Assembly: GCA_002224055.1 (NCBI GenBank)
Contig: AZLU01000026.1
Coordinates: forward strand, 62,001 to 126,000
DNA: 64,000 bases
From: Pezizomycotina sp. ARF18
Taxonomy: Eukaryota; Ascomycota
Reading direction: 5' to 3'
Shown here: one piece after another, positions 38,872 through 51,010 of the stretch
Layout of the letters: each line of letters opens with the position of its first letter
Numbering within the stretch: position 1 is the stretch's first letter
The notes under the pieces: generated by a model
Told to the model about the DNA's origin: nothing
The model's database searches: none
The model's input: the letters and a program-made list of their open reading frames with translations, nothing else
Made by a program: the position numbers and the translations under genes

Positions 38872-41800
38872 TTACTGTAAAGCTGGCTAGGATCGCCTAT
38901 GGGATCTTGGCCCCAGAATGCATCATCCGCCATGGGCATGAAAGAACCGGGATCGAGCATACCCAGCCGAAATCGTTCATGCCGCCGAAGCCCAGCATGC
39001 TGGCGTAGTCGATCGGCATGCCCATGCCTAGCCCAATATCATCGGTCCCGTCGAACAAGTTAACGTCTCCCGGCGAATTCGCGCCAAAGGAGGGCGTTCC
39101 ATCGTCGACACTCTTCAACGAGCCACCGTGCAGGGACGAAGCGGGGTCTTCGGTACCCATCGCAACGTCACTGAGCATGTGGAGCGGCGTCGGGCGTCCA
39201 TGGGATCTGTATGCGCAGACTGCTGCTGCTGGGTCTGTTGCTGTTGCTGCTGCTCTGAACCCTGGTTGTTATTCTGGGCCTCGGTGTTGGGGCTGCGGGG
39301 CGTGAGTTGGCTATGAACTTCCCAGTTGAGGCCGCCTTTCAGGGCCTCCGGGAAGTTACTGAAGCCACCGCTCGCCATGAAGGCTTGGATATGGGCGGGA
39401 TGACACCGGTTGTGAGGACCTGCTGTAGGATAGGCTGCGCGATCGGCGGGATGGTACCCGTGTTCACGATATACAGTAGCATCGGCGGAATACCTCCAAT
39501 GGCTATTAAAGCCTGCTGGAGGACCTTACACACCACCGAGGGAATCTCGGCGCCCTCGATGGCTTGCTCCACGCTCGGGGGCAAATTACCTCGGGTAACG
39601 CACGGTTCATATCACCACTCAGGATGTCGTCGAGTGCACCGGCCTCCTTCAGCTCCTTCAACTTTGACGCTACTTTGAGTAAAGCCGGAATGCTCATTTC
39701 TCCCTTCCTCTTTGCATCCTTCTCCGTCTTTTGCCGAGATACCATGTAGATAGCATAGCAAGGATCATGGCAAATTTCTGCGCAGCCTTGCTCTTTCGTT
39801 CTCGGCCACGACCTTGAAGATACCCTGAAGCTTCTCGATATACCGCTCGAGCCCGAGGGCTTTCTTATCGACCACCCTGCCTAATTCGGAGCGGGGTTGG
39901 CCGGAAGAAACAGGAGCTTCATCAGCACGACTAGCGAATATGCCGTCCGGACAAACATCATCGCCGGGAATGTGCGGATTTCATCAACGGTGAAGCTGAT
40001 GAAGTGATCTATGTACGAGTGAGCGGCGGTATAACACGTAAATATCGAATCGATGTGGAACTGAGATAGGGTACTGTCGTGGCGCTTCTCCTGCGGACGT
40101 TCAGGTACAGTATCTTCGGCGAAAGGGGGTCGGAAATCGTCGGCGGCGTGATCCACATGAAGAGCCACCTCGTGCATATACAGCCAAATAAGGTGGTTCG
40201 AAAGGTTAAGTCTCATCCTGGCACCCGGCGAGAATTTACTCAGTTCTTTCCTCCATTCCTCGACCTGCCTTTCGAACCCTTTAAGCTGAAACTCAACGCG
40301 GGAATCCGAAACATTCACTTTGCTGTACGGATCATCGTAACTGAAAGCGATGCCAACCTCCTCCGCAATCCGGTGAATCTTCACCAGGTGAGCCATCAGC
40401 CTCTGGCCTTCTGTTGCTTCACTGCTAGTTTCTATTACTTCGATACATTCCGTGATATATGACGAGAACCTTATCAGATTCGGTCTCCGAAGGGTAAGTG
40501 ATGTGCTGCAGGATGGAAAAGAGGTCAATTAGTATCATCCGACCAGCACCCTATAAAGTGTTTTCGTGGAAATTTGGACCTACTTTTGACAAATGAAGTA
40601 ACACGCTAAAATGTTACCCTACTTTCCAGTGTGCTCGGATCGGGGAACGGGTTCTTTCGCCACGGATGATCCCTCCACATGTGATCCTTGCCCATCCTCG
40701 CCTTTCCATCCCCGCCAGTGACTCGTTAATAGAGTTCAGGCCGTGGAGCCCAGGAATGCCTTGAAGAGCATTGGCGAATCCGTGCGCAATGGGAGGAGTA
40801 GGTGTGCCTGGTGGCCCCGGATCAGTAATCTTGCTTCGCAAGGGCCGCGACTTCCGCGACAGGCCAATATCTATTGCCATGACAGCGCACATGTGCGCAA
40901 ATTGATAAAATTTCAGCTCCTCAAAGTGCTCGGGAGGATGAAACCAGAGGACAGCGACCAGTAATGCCTGCACGATTTCTAGCGACTTTTCGCCATTGAC
41001 GATGACGCGTTCGGCTAATGATTTTACGAATTCTTTGTTTAGCGTGCGGCATAGATCCGCATTGAAAGTCATCGAAGCGACAGCTATGATGGAGAGAAAG
41101 AGGAAAGGCTTCGTTTTGCGGATTCAGACGCCGTAGTTCCCCTGGGGAACGTGACTGCAGGCATATTGAGGACGTAGGATTCCTGGTATTTATCAAATAT
41201 CTTCGTTGCCAAGTCCATGGTAAGAAGTCGCCGATCAATCACGTCGAGATATTCAAGTGATTGTGGTGGAGATGTAACGCATGTGCTCCCTTCAGCGTCC
41301 GGGGTCGGCAGGGCGGTAGACTTACTCACGCTCGGTTTCGAAGGCATGAGGAAAGGTAGAGATTTGGTACAGGGACGGACGTTCTGACCCATCGCCTCGG
41401 CCTTGTTTTCCTGGCCGTCGTCACGGTCGGTGCGCTGGCGCTTTGCCGCTGAACCCTGGCTATTGCATCAAGAGACTCCTCTCTTGCCCTCCTTCCGGCG
41501 TTTCTGTTAGGTTTCCAAGAGCTAGTCTCTATCCCAGCGTCCCCGTCTTCACTTCCTTCGCTATCTTCGTCAATAATCTCCCCTCGCCGGCGGGCGGCGA
41601 GGCTAGCCGTCAACTGATCGATTTTCTTCTCGAGTTCTGCGACTCGAGAGTCCGTACGCTTCTGGCGTTTTCTCGTCGGGGCAGTAAATATACATTCCCG
41701 GTGCGCTTTGGCACACCTCCTGCAAGTCCCCTGTGGGTTTTCAGGATCAGGCTCACATCGAACCTAAAATATTATTTTACAAAATCAGCTTTATCCCACC

Positions 41801-42449
41801 GATATCTATATGAAAGATTCCCTTTCATCGGGGTTTAAATTTTTTGGCTCACCTTTAATTGACGACATCCCTCGCAGGCCTTTGGCGTTTGTGGTCAGCT
41901 GGTTGCTGGTCCCCAGCCGCCGGGGCCTCTGTAGGGGAATGCGAAGCCCTGCTCCCAGGGTGGGCACCGCCCATCCCTGGGAAACCTGCCGAAGACGGCG
42001 TGTTTTCATTCGAGTAACCCCCGACATTTGAGGAGATTGAGCCCATTGATCGAGAACCGCTTGGTGATGGCATCATGTTACCACCGGCTAGTCGAGGGTC
42101 GACTTGGTAACCACTCATATTTGTACCTTCGGTGTCGTATCTGTTATCCCTCGGGACGTCCTGGGTCTGATATTGGTGGAAAGGAGGCCGTTCGCGAGGC
42201 TCAAAGGCGAAGTAAGAATATCTGGCGAATGGAGGAACGTGTGGGAAACTGTCTTGGGCCGTTGTGGGGCTCACCACCTAACGACCCACGAATCTGGCGT
42301 TGTTGGTCCGCCGTGGTGAAATGTTGCGGGGAAGGAATGTAGAGATAAGGTGTGGCTGGTTGACTTGGGCTTTGGGGAGAATATGTGTGGTAGAGGTCTT
42401 CAACTCCCTCGATGGGGTTTGACCGGACTATAGGCGGTGTTCTTGACAT
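38872..42449 (-). CDS. Zn(II)2Cys6 transcription factor (War1-like)
   Basis: A nuclear DNA-binding regulator of the fungal binuclear zinc-cluster class. From ATG 42449 (MSRTPPIVRSNPIEG) a long Ser/Pro/Gly-rich N-terminus leads to KACEGCRQLK, an intron (41852-41764), then VRCEPDPENPQGTCRRCA and KAHREC, giving C-x2-C-x6-C-x10-C-x2-C-x6-C. A basic linker (TRKRQKR) and a dimerisation coil (VAELEKKIDQLTASLAARRR) follow. The middle region has DLATKIFDKYQESYVLNMP, FNADLCRTLNKEFVKSLAER, VNGEKSLEIVQALLVAVLWF and HPPEHFEELKFYQFAHMCA, a pattern I associate with War1-like regulators, though the family name is from memory. Near the end are a Gln tract (about 39230-39250) and GFGGMNDFG, and the last residues are DPSQLYSNWP. 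Single-base frame breaks occur at several points, including just before the zinc cluster. Target genes cannot be told. Confidence 0.85.
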
Positions 42450-42576
42450 TAGTAAGTGCATACCCTGAAGGGTATTATAGCTTTATGAAAATTTGAATTG
42501 CGCGCTATGCTCCTAACAAGCAATAGCTTATCTCGAAGGAAGAAAGAGAGATAATATAGAAGCGGAGCAGAATGGT

Positions 42577-42597
42577 CATATATATATATATATATAT
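42577..42597. repeat. (AT)n microsatellite
   Basis: About ten AT units in the leader region of the transcription factor gene. Seen directly. Confidence 0.85.
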
Positions 42598-43423
42598 GAA
42601 TATAACAAGTAATCGGCGCAAGACGAAATCAGTAGGAAAAGTAATATGACTTTATAGGGAAGACCGTAATGAATGAGGAGGAAATATGGAGTAGTTGTTT
42701 GTTATATTGTTTCCACGGAGGAAGAGAAGCGACGGCCTCTAGAGTATTATATCAAGTGCCGGAACGGACGGTACAGAGACATGGAGGAAAGAGCAGACCA
42801 GCTTGCAAAAAGGAATGATATCCCAATTCTCTCTCGGATGCGCAAGGGCAAGCTGATATATACTCGTTTCTGGTCCTGTTATCCTCGAGGAAGTTTCTGT
42901 CTCTTGTCTGGCTCGTCTCTGCTGCGGTACTTCGCTTTCTTTTTCTTTTCTTTTTTCCCCCTCTCTTTTCTCTTCAATGGAGAATTACCAATGGGGGTTC
43001 TTACAAAAGCTTTATATAAATGAATTCGCCTGAATGCTTGCTCGCGAAGATTGGCGTTTATAATGTTTGGTTCGAGACGGACTAGAATACCACAGTTGAT
43101 ACTGATATTTGGAAGTAGTAAGTATGCGTCGGTGTCATGCAGGTCTAGGAGGTGGAGGAGAGTTTCGATGTCTGCGCAGGAAAAAGAAATATTGGGGTAA
43201 AATAGCGAAAAGAAAAGAAAGAGATCGAACTGATGATATGCTGGTGGGACGAGCAGGTCCACCAGGGGAAACGAAGAAGGGAACCAAGAATTTGATATTC
43301 GAGGAGAGAAAGAAGAGGAAGGACAAATGAAGGGGATTAAAAATCCTTAGAGGGACCAGTTCCAGAGTATACTTTGTAGAATATTGGGAGAGTAATATGA
43401 ACTTTTTTTTAAAAAGGAATAAT

Positions 43424-43557
43424 TAATAATAAATAATATTATTATTTTTTAAAAAAAAATAATAAAATAATAATAATAATAATAAAATAATAAAATAATA
43501 AAATAATAAAATAATAAAATAATAAAATAATAAAGCGATAAAATGATAAAATAAAAT
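43424..43557. repeat. AATA/TAAAA A-T array
   Basis: About 130 bases of nearly pure A/T built from AATA and AATAAA units, starting just after a T-run/A-run junction at 43401-43415 and ending at a run of nine C. Confidence 0.9.
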
Positions 43558-46500
43558 ATGGGACCCCCCCCCTTTAAAAAAAGGGAAAAAAGAAAAGAAA
43601 ACGAGGAAGAGAGAAAAGAAAAAAGAAGCATGAATTAAAAAAAAGGAATTTTTCACAGAAATATAATAGTTTCCGTGTTCCTTCATACGAAGGATTACTA
43701 GTTACCTATGTCCCCGACAGACACTATTGGTCTTGAGGATTTGTAGGAAGCTAATGAAGAGGAAGAAAAAAGGAAAGAAAAGAAAATCACGGAAACGAGA
43801 AGAGTGAACAGAGGCTTAACAAAAGAAAATAAGGGAAAGAAAAGAAAGAGAGCAAAAGGGGGAAAGGAAACACAAGCGCGGCGCGGACGATTGCGTAGGG
43901 CTCAAGGCATAAGAGGAGTTTTTATCGGTGTAATACCTTGGGTAAATAACTTTAGGAAACGTCAGTGCCTGGCGCAGTGCGTACTTACATGAATTTGGAT
44001 GATCCAGGAGGCTTCGCTTGAGACGTAATTATCCTCTGTAAAGTGCTTTTTCCCTGTTGTTTCACAGAGAATAAGGGAACGCAAAAATGAGATGAACTAG
44101 TATTATTATTGTTCTATAGGTTGAGGCGTTGACGACTCTGATTTACACGAGCCGAGGTTCGGGGAAGACTGTTTTATGGGGGAAATCGTATAAGGATGGG
44201 AACAACCTTCCGGAGGAGAAGTAGTTGATACACGGAACCTGGAAAGGCAAGGGACCAATAGGCAATAAGAATAATATATCACCAGCGTAACACTGCAAGC
44301 GAATAAATTTTAGTTAGCGATTTATCAACCAGAAGTCAGTGAAGGGTTTTCAATTGAATTAATAGTTGAATAACTATTCTAATATACTTCAGTAGTTAAG
44401 CTTAACAATGTCTTAAAAACTAAAATATCGTGGTTCAAAATACGTGCATACCTTGAAAATAAAAATAGATGTATTTGTCTGTGGAGCGGGAAGGTTCGCA
44501 CGAGAATGGTCACTGGGTTGGTAATATCTTACTTTGGATCGGTTCGATCTTCGCGGAGTTCTCGGAAGCCTTGAACCACTCTTGAACAGTAGTATCATCC
44601 GAGCTGAAGAAACAAACCTCAAATTTGTCCAGAGAGCATCTTTCGTTGATCGGTTTTCGCCATGTGCTAGATCCTACCATGAATGGTTCGCAAAATGCGG
44701 TTGAGCTGAGCCAAGGCCCAAGGGCCCCTCATGAAGCGCCTTTCAAGAAGGGCTCATAGGCATATGTTCTATTACAGAAAATTCGCTTCCTGCAGCCGTA
44801 CCTCCTCTGATTGGAGTGCAGAATTGCTGGTATTGGTGTGGTAAAAAATCAATGGGCGAAAGAAAGCCACAATGGCTGTTCTTGATAGTGGAGCCCGAAA
44901 CTGGTGGCCGAAAACAACCACGAGAATCGATTTGCACTTGACAAAAATGGCAGCCTTAAATTCTATCTGGCGATACATCCCTCAGATTCTTTTGAAAAGG
45001 GCTACTGTTGCTGATGGCCTCACGAAAATTTCTCCCAGTTCTGTCTTATACCGTTCGTATATATTATCAATACCTCAATTTTGTCACTTTTAGGCGCGCC
45101 TTAGATTCTTTGTTAGTGCGAACTGCTATTCTCGGACGGTAACTTTAGCATGTCGCAACTAGAAGAACTTATGCAAGTCTTCATTTTTCATAGGGCAGAG
45201 GGATGAGAAGCAGGAAATTTGCTGACTCTTGGTTTGGCAGTCCTTCCACGGAGAAGCAATGAAGATGTTATCCAAACAGCAGATCTGTGGCGTTTTTCAG
45301 TCCGATAGTTCATCGTCGAAGGTTAAATTACCCATCTCTGAAGTTTTACCCAAGCTATTAAAGAGAATATTTGGATGGATAACGTGTTGGATACAATGGA
45401 TAGAATAAATCCCTAGGTATGTAGGAGTTCATGCGTACTCATTTGCAAAATGATATGCATCTTTCATGCCCCAGTCAGTGGTATTTCAGGACATGTCTGG
45501 ACCTAGTGATCGCTACGTCGCAAACTCGGAAGTTTCGTACAGTACCTTGAGATTTGCTGACGAGCCTCTGGTGTCAATTGATCTCGAGTTAGACGCGGCT
45601 ATATTACATATCGAATTAGCTGCTGTGTCTTGGTAAATAAACCTAGGTACCTTCGCAATCTTTGCACCGATTCTATGACCTGACTTCTATGCGAAATAAT
45701 CGACAAATTCTGCATTGCTCTTATAATTAGCACTATCTCAATGACGGGGTTAACGAATTGACCTAAGCGAAGTCAACCTTACGAGGTGATTCACGTTCTT
45801 GCATCGCACTTACGCCTCGGAGATTTTATTTCCTTTTCTTTGTTGGTCTCGTTTTTATTTTTAAAACATATACCTCAATTATACGATCAAAACGAATCTT
45901 CTAGGGTCCTTTATGCGATGGGTGGATTTTGTAGTACTTGCAGAGGATCGAGGATTGCGATTGTCCCGAGGCATCTAGGGCTGAACGTTTTTAACCCCCA
46001 CGGAACATCGTTCTAGACGGCGAAACCGTCTTGTTGCACGGTCCGGTGCGTATTATCGGAGCAAATAGTTTTGCGGGGCCGACAATTTTTTCGACAAAAC
46101 GAGTAAAGCGCAGAGATGTCCGCCTTGCATTCATTGGTAAGAGGAAGACGCAGCTGTCCAATCGAAGTGTGACTCTGAGATTGCAACGGACAAGAACTCT
46201 CGTTTAGATGTCCTTCGTGTTTCGTCTTGTTCCTTGAATGGGGCTGTTGTAGCTGCCTGCCTTGTACAAATGATAGCTTGCATTGGCTAGATTGAAAATA
46301 GCAATATCAAAATGCAGGCGAACTGTCAGCAGGGAAATAGTGGTACCGGGTACATGAGATTCCGTCGAGATCTCGGTCGTGCCGTCGATAGCCTGGACCT
46401 TGATGCGGGGCACGCTCAGCATTCGCCAATACCACCAAAGCCTTGTTCTCCTCGGGTAAGAAATAGGACACCAGGTCGGAAAGCAGTTATTCCTGTTTTC

Positions 46501-47030
46501 TTTGAAATATATCAATATTGGAGAACCGTTCTGTAAGCTGAATTCTACAATGAAGATCGTTCGGATGAATATTCGAGCGTCGGGAAGCTTTTAATGTTAT
46601 AGGAGCTTAATTTCTCTTGCTCGATGGAACCGAGATAATTGCAGATTGCCAGAGACCAAGTTGCCGGAAAACTAACCCTGGTTGATGAGTATGAAACCTA
46701 AGCGAGAGGTTCATGTTTAACTTTGCGCCCTGGGTCAATGGCTGAAGAACATCCAGTAGAATTCGTACAAGGGACAAACCAGACGATTTAATCGAAGAAA
46801 CAATAAAGGCGATTTCTGAGCCAATATGAAAAGAACAATACGATAACGAGATCGTCGGTTGATTATTTCTGAATGAATTCGTATATATATATATTTTTTT
46901 TTCATGGGCGACTACTTGTGAAGTTGTGTTGTTAGGATAAGATGATAATTTTGATTATTGTTACAATTATTTTTTCGCTATTAGGCCCTTGGGGAAGTCG
47001 TTGGTGAAAATAGAATAATACTAGTACATC

Positions 47031-47058
<28 letters not shown>
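47031..47058. repeat. Poly-A tract
   Basis: An uninterrupted run of about 28 A in the gene desert. No transposon body or target-site duplication could be recognised next to it. Confidence 0.85.
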
Positions 47059-47062
<4 letters not shown>

Positions 47063-49503
47063 CAAAATAATAATTACAATAAGAGTAGCGTCCCACAAGC
47101 ACCCAGGAGCTTTTGTCCTTCCAACTTGTCAAAGTTTTATTACTTTGACCAATAATATACAATCTTTCTCTCTTCTTTTCCGATGGACCGAACTTACTGT
47201 GAAGCATCGGTCCTTGCGCACAGAAGAAACGCGGCATCGAAAGTCGTTTCCCCGTTTTGGAGGATGTCTTCCTGACGAGGGCTTACTGCCGTAGCCTTCG
47301 ATGTTATATCCGATTGACGGGACTGTGGTCTTGTGCGTTTTTTCTTTTTCCTCTCAACTAGCGTACTCGTACTCACGTTTCCCTCTCTTGCTCCTAGTAC
47401 GAGTATCAGATAGACGTTATACGGTAGGTTCCGAAGGCAATTCGTGACTCGCTTTTGAGAACCTCAGCTAACAACGTCAGGGCTCCTTCTCGAAGATGGC
47501 CAAAAAATGGTGCGAAACAAACAAACACCAGTGGAGCTGGGAGACGTCTAACTTTCAAGCCATGAAAGCCTCCCACGCCATTGACGGACGACCGACATCA
47601 TCGTTGATATGAAGAGTGTCAGACTGGCCAGGACCATTGCTCAACGTTTGCACATTTGCAGCATGCCACTGGCCACTTCGCTGGAAACGCAAGAGGAGTT
47701 CTTGATCAACAATATTAACTTTCAGTCTGCGACAGCTTTGCGCACGGAATGAATTGGCGGAAAGGTGAGAAAGGAGAATATCAAGCAAAGGAGAGAAACC
47801 TATAGCGAAAGCCTATATCATTACAAATATTATTCTGTGTATCTCATGCTTATTCCCCTGAACCATCTTATTATCCTTCTCACTGACAAGTCGCTTAAGC
47901 GTTTCAGGTCATGAAGCGGGTGTATGCAGCCTCTTTTTCGTCAAACCCCACGTTCGGATTCGATGGTTTTGGTCAAAACTCGGAGAATAAAGTACCAAAG
48001 CAACGTTTAGAGAAACAAAAGCAAAACAACACAAGCAAGCTAGAAACGGATCTCCAAATTGGGATTGCCAATAAGCCTAGAGAAGCTTTATATTGGTTTT
48101 GCGCGAAAATTACCAAGTCGCCCGGTCAAGTTGTAAATTTTTCTTGGTCCCTCGCGGTGGTTCAGGTACGAAGCAGTGATATTCCCAGGCTAATGAAACT
48201 GACTCGACTATTATTCTCTTTCGTATATTCTCGAAAGAATCCAGGTTCCGGATTTGAAGTCACCAACCATGGTTTTGGTTAGAGCTGTCGTACTTACGCC
48301 GGCACTTGTTCTACGTCGTCATTTCGTGGACATTAATAGCGAAGTAGAGGCGTCATGGAGCCTCCGATTCCTTGAAGCTTTTGCGTTTTGGAACCCAACC
48401 AAGGCAATATATCGCGGATCCTCGCATTACGACTTCAAACAAGCTCATTGTTTGTTTCACCAGCACTAACTGCCGAAAGCTAGACGAGCTCTGAGCGTTG
48501 TTGATATCTTTTTTTTTTTTTTTTTCGTTCCTTAGGAAGCCACGGAATCCAAAATACTATCGAAATGGACATTCAAATCTCCTTCCTCCGGTGCAATTCA
48601 CATGGAGGTAAAATAACCCAAAACGGAAGACACAAATAACGGTTTTTTTCAACGGTCAGCATGCTGGCCTGGCGTTATACCAAAAGTCTCCAAAATACGT
48701 CAGGATTCGGAATTTCAGTAAAATGGATCTAAGACAATATACTGCAACGAGAAACCCTGCACGTGATCAGGCCTCAACAATACTTCGGCGGGATCTGCTC
48801 GTTTACTTCCGACGGTCAAATCACAATGCACCCAGCGGGTAACTTGTGCAATTGTGAAAACGCTCAGCATAACATCATACCTTGGTGCGTACATGCCCCG
48901 TGAACCATGGAACCAGACGGAATATTAAGGACTTAAGTATGGAGAAATTATTTGGAATTTAAGGTACCCGCTCGACGGGTTTCCTCAACGTTTGAATTTC
49001 GCTACGCATCAGGAAGTACGATTGTGATCCACTGCGCCATTCGGGAAATTTCAATGCTCATGAAAAACTCAAGTTGAAATAACATCATACAGGTAACTTT
49101 AATCCGAGACATTTCAAATACCTTGATTGCATACTCAGATAATCAAAAGCTGAAAGCATCGTCTTTTGCCTTTCTCTTTCCTTCAGGTAAAGCATTTTAT
49201 CGCGTGAAGCTCTCGTTCCGTTGAATGTCTCAGACCAACTACTTGGTATAGCTCTCGCTTCGAGCTACTCTTTTACTATTCGCAGTTAGCTATTTTGTTA
49301 ATTTACAAAACTATGCGGATCTTCAAACAAGTTCAAGATCTTATTGGGCATATGAAATATGAAATGATGCGATGGATATTTGTATCAAAAGAGAAAAGAA
49401 AAAGAATATTGAAATCTCGAATATAGCTTTCCTTCAAGGGTATCAAAAAACTATAGAAAACGCAAAAAGGACTAATATACACTGATCATCATTCAGAAAA
49501 AAG

Positions 49504-51010
49504 CTATTTCCTCCGGAAATTCAACCATGGAGGCATTAACTCGAGATAGGAACGCCTTCGAATGGGGCTGAGCCCGATGTTTTCTCTCTCCAAACTCTGC
49601 TCGAAACTACGGCTTCCTTCTCTAGAAACCCAAGCCCTCAGTATCTGGGTTGCCTGAGATACTTTAACCACCACGCGCTCCTGCTGGTCCTCTGATGATC
49701 TCATATTTCCACCCTGGTCCTTGCTCTGCTGCTGCTGCTGTTTTCGTTGCTGCTGCTGGGCCATGCCGTTCTGTTTCTGGCTTTGATTCTGGTTCTGGTT
49801 CTGGTTCTGCATCATCCCGCTATTTTGCTTCTTCTGATTGTCGCCCATCATGCTGTTGTTGCTCTTGTTTCGGTTGTCGTTGTTCACCATCATACCATTG
49901 TTCTGGTTCTTATTGGCGTTGTTGTTGGCGTTGTTGTTCTGGCTGCTGTTCTTGTTGTTCTGGTTCTGGTTACTGTTCTTGTTCCCCATCATACCTTGGT
50001 TGTTATTCCTTTGTTCATGCTGTTTCCTTTTCCTTTACCATTGCCATTCCTTTACTGTGTTTCTTATTGCCCTTGCCCTTATTTCCTTGGAGCCGCCATT
50101 TATGTGGTTGTTGTTGCCGTTGTTATTGTTATTGTTGCCCTTATTATTGTTGTCGTTGTTCTTGTCGTTCTGCAGGTTCGAGTTGCTGGCTATAGTAGAC
50201 TTGCTAGCAGCTACGGCCGCATTTGAAACGTCCTGAGAAGTCTGGTTCGAGGCGAGGTTGTTCGAGTTTACGTTCCGTTCGAACCCTGAGTGGCACTACC
50301 CCCGACCGCGGCGGCAATCTCGTCCGGGGTAGCGTCGGGTACTAGCAGGTTCTGTGTGAAGATGCAACCGACGGCATCGTTCGCGTCATCGCAGGTGTTT
50401 CCCGCGCCCGTGGGATCACCAATCTTCCCCGGAGCGAACGTGCCGCTCTTGATGGCGTCGTTCGGATCGCCGCCGACGGAAGCGATCTGCTTGGCGAGCT
50501 CGAGCGTGATAGCCTTGTTGATCGCGGCGGCGTTATCGCTCGCGGGATCCTGGTGCTGGCTTAAAGCAGCGATCTCGGGGTTCTTGGGCTTGATGGACTT
50601 GCACGCCGCCGACGCTTGCCGACGGAGCCGGTGTTCCGCTCGAGGGCGCGGTACGTTAGCGCAGCGACCATCTGGTCTACGTTGCTCGCCGCTTTGGCGT
50701 TTGTGAAAGCCTGATCTGCCGTTGCGGTCTGAAGGCAGGCTGGGTCGGCGATGTTGCCTGCGCCCTGTGCTGCGGCGGCGTCGCCGAGGAGACCGAAGAC
50801 GGGATCTTTGATCTTGTCTGGATTGTTTAGGTTTAGGGCCGTTGCGCAGAGGCGGACGATGGACTCGTGCGAGTGCTCCTGTGGCACTTCGCGCTTGTGG
50901 ATCAGAGACGGATTCGACCGCGCCTTTAGCAGGGCGTCGAAGTCGAAGATGTTCGTCCTCGCGGAGACGAGGGTTACCGCTGAGGTAAGAAATACAGCGG
51001 AGTACTTCAT
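49504..51010 (-). CDS. Secreted protein with Asn/Gln-rich low-complexity tail
   Basis: Starts at ATG 51010 with a clear signal peptide (MKYSAVFLTSAVTLVSA). A dibasic KR at about residue 40 (LIHKREVPQEH) is a likely Kex2 processing site. The next 200 residues are Ala/Asn/Asp-rich with spaced cysteines (LCATALNLNNPDKI, DPACLQTATADQAF, ACKSIKPKNPEIAAL, NTCDDANDAVGCIF) and end in PDATPDEIAAAVGG. I take it for a conserved ascomycete extracellular family of unknown function. The C-terminal third is low complexity: Asn-rich, then a Lys/Gly patch, then Asn/Gln with recurring Met-Met pairs (NNGMM, NNSMM, NSGMM) and poly-Gln. Frame breaks occur near 50610, 50290 and around 50000-50060, and the last frame runs to TAA/TAG near 49504. 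No GPI signal or transmembrane segment is evident. It may be a cell-wall or matrix protein, which is inference. Confidence 0.75.

Larger units (their letters stand above)
42450..49503. other. Gene desert, about 7 kb
   Basis: No convincing gene. Open frames up to about 127 codons lack motifs and overlap on both strands. The left end should be the transcription factor's promoter and 5' leader. The interval 44.0-49.4 kb has balanced base composition, few simple repeats apart from an A run at 47031-47058 and a T run at 48510-48526, and no visible transposon ends. It may hold a non-coding RNA or decayed sequence, but I cannot support either. Confidence 0.4.

Noticed and set aside
47031-47058. Poly-A tail of a retroposed SINE or processed gene copy
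   Set aside because: A runs of this size are common across the window, and no element body or flanking duplication is visible.
49695-50236. Long plus-strand open frames of 130-166 codons rich in Cys, Leu and Val
   Set aside because: They are the antisense shadow of the Asn/Gln-rich tail of the secreted protein; Asn and Gln codons read backwards give Leu, Val and Cys runs.
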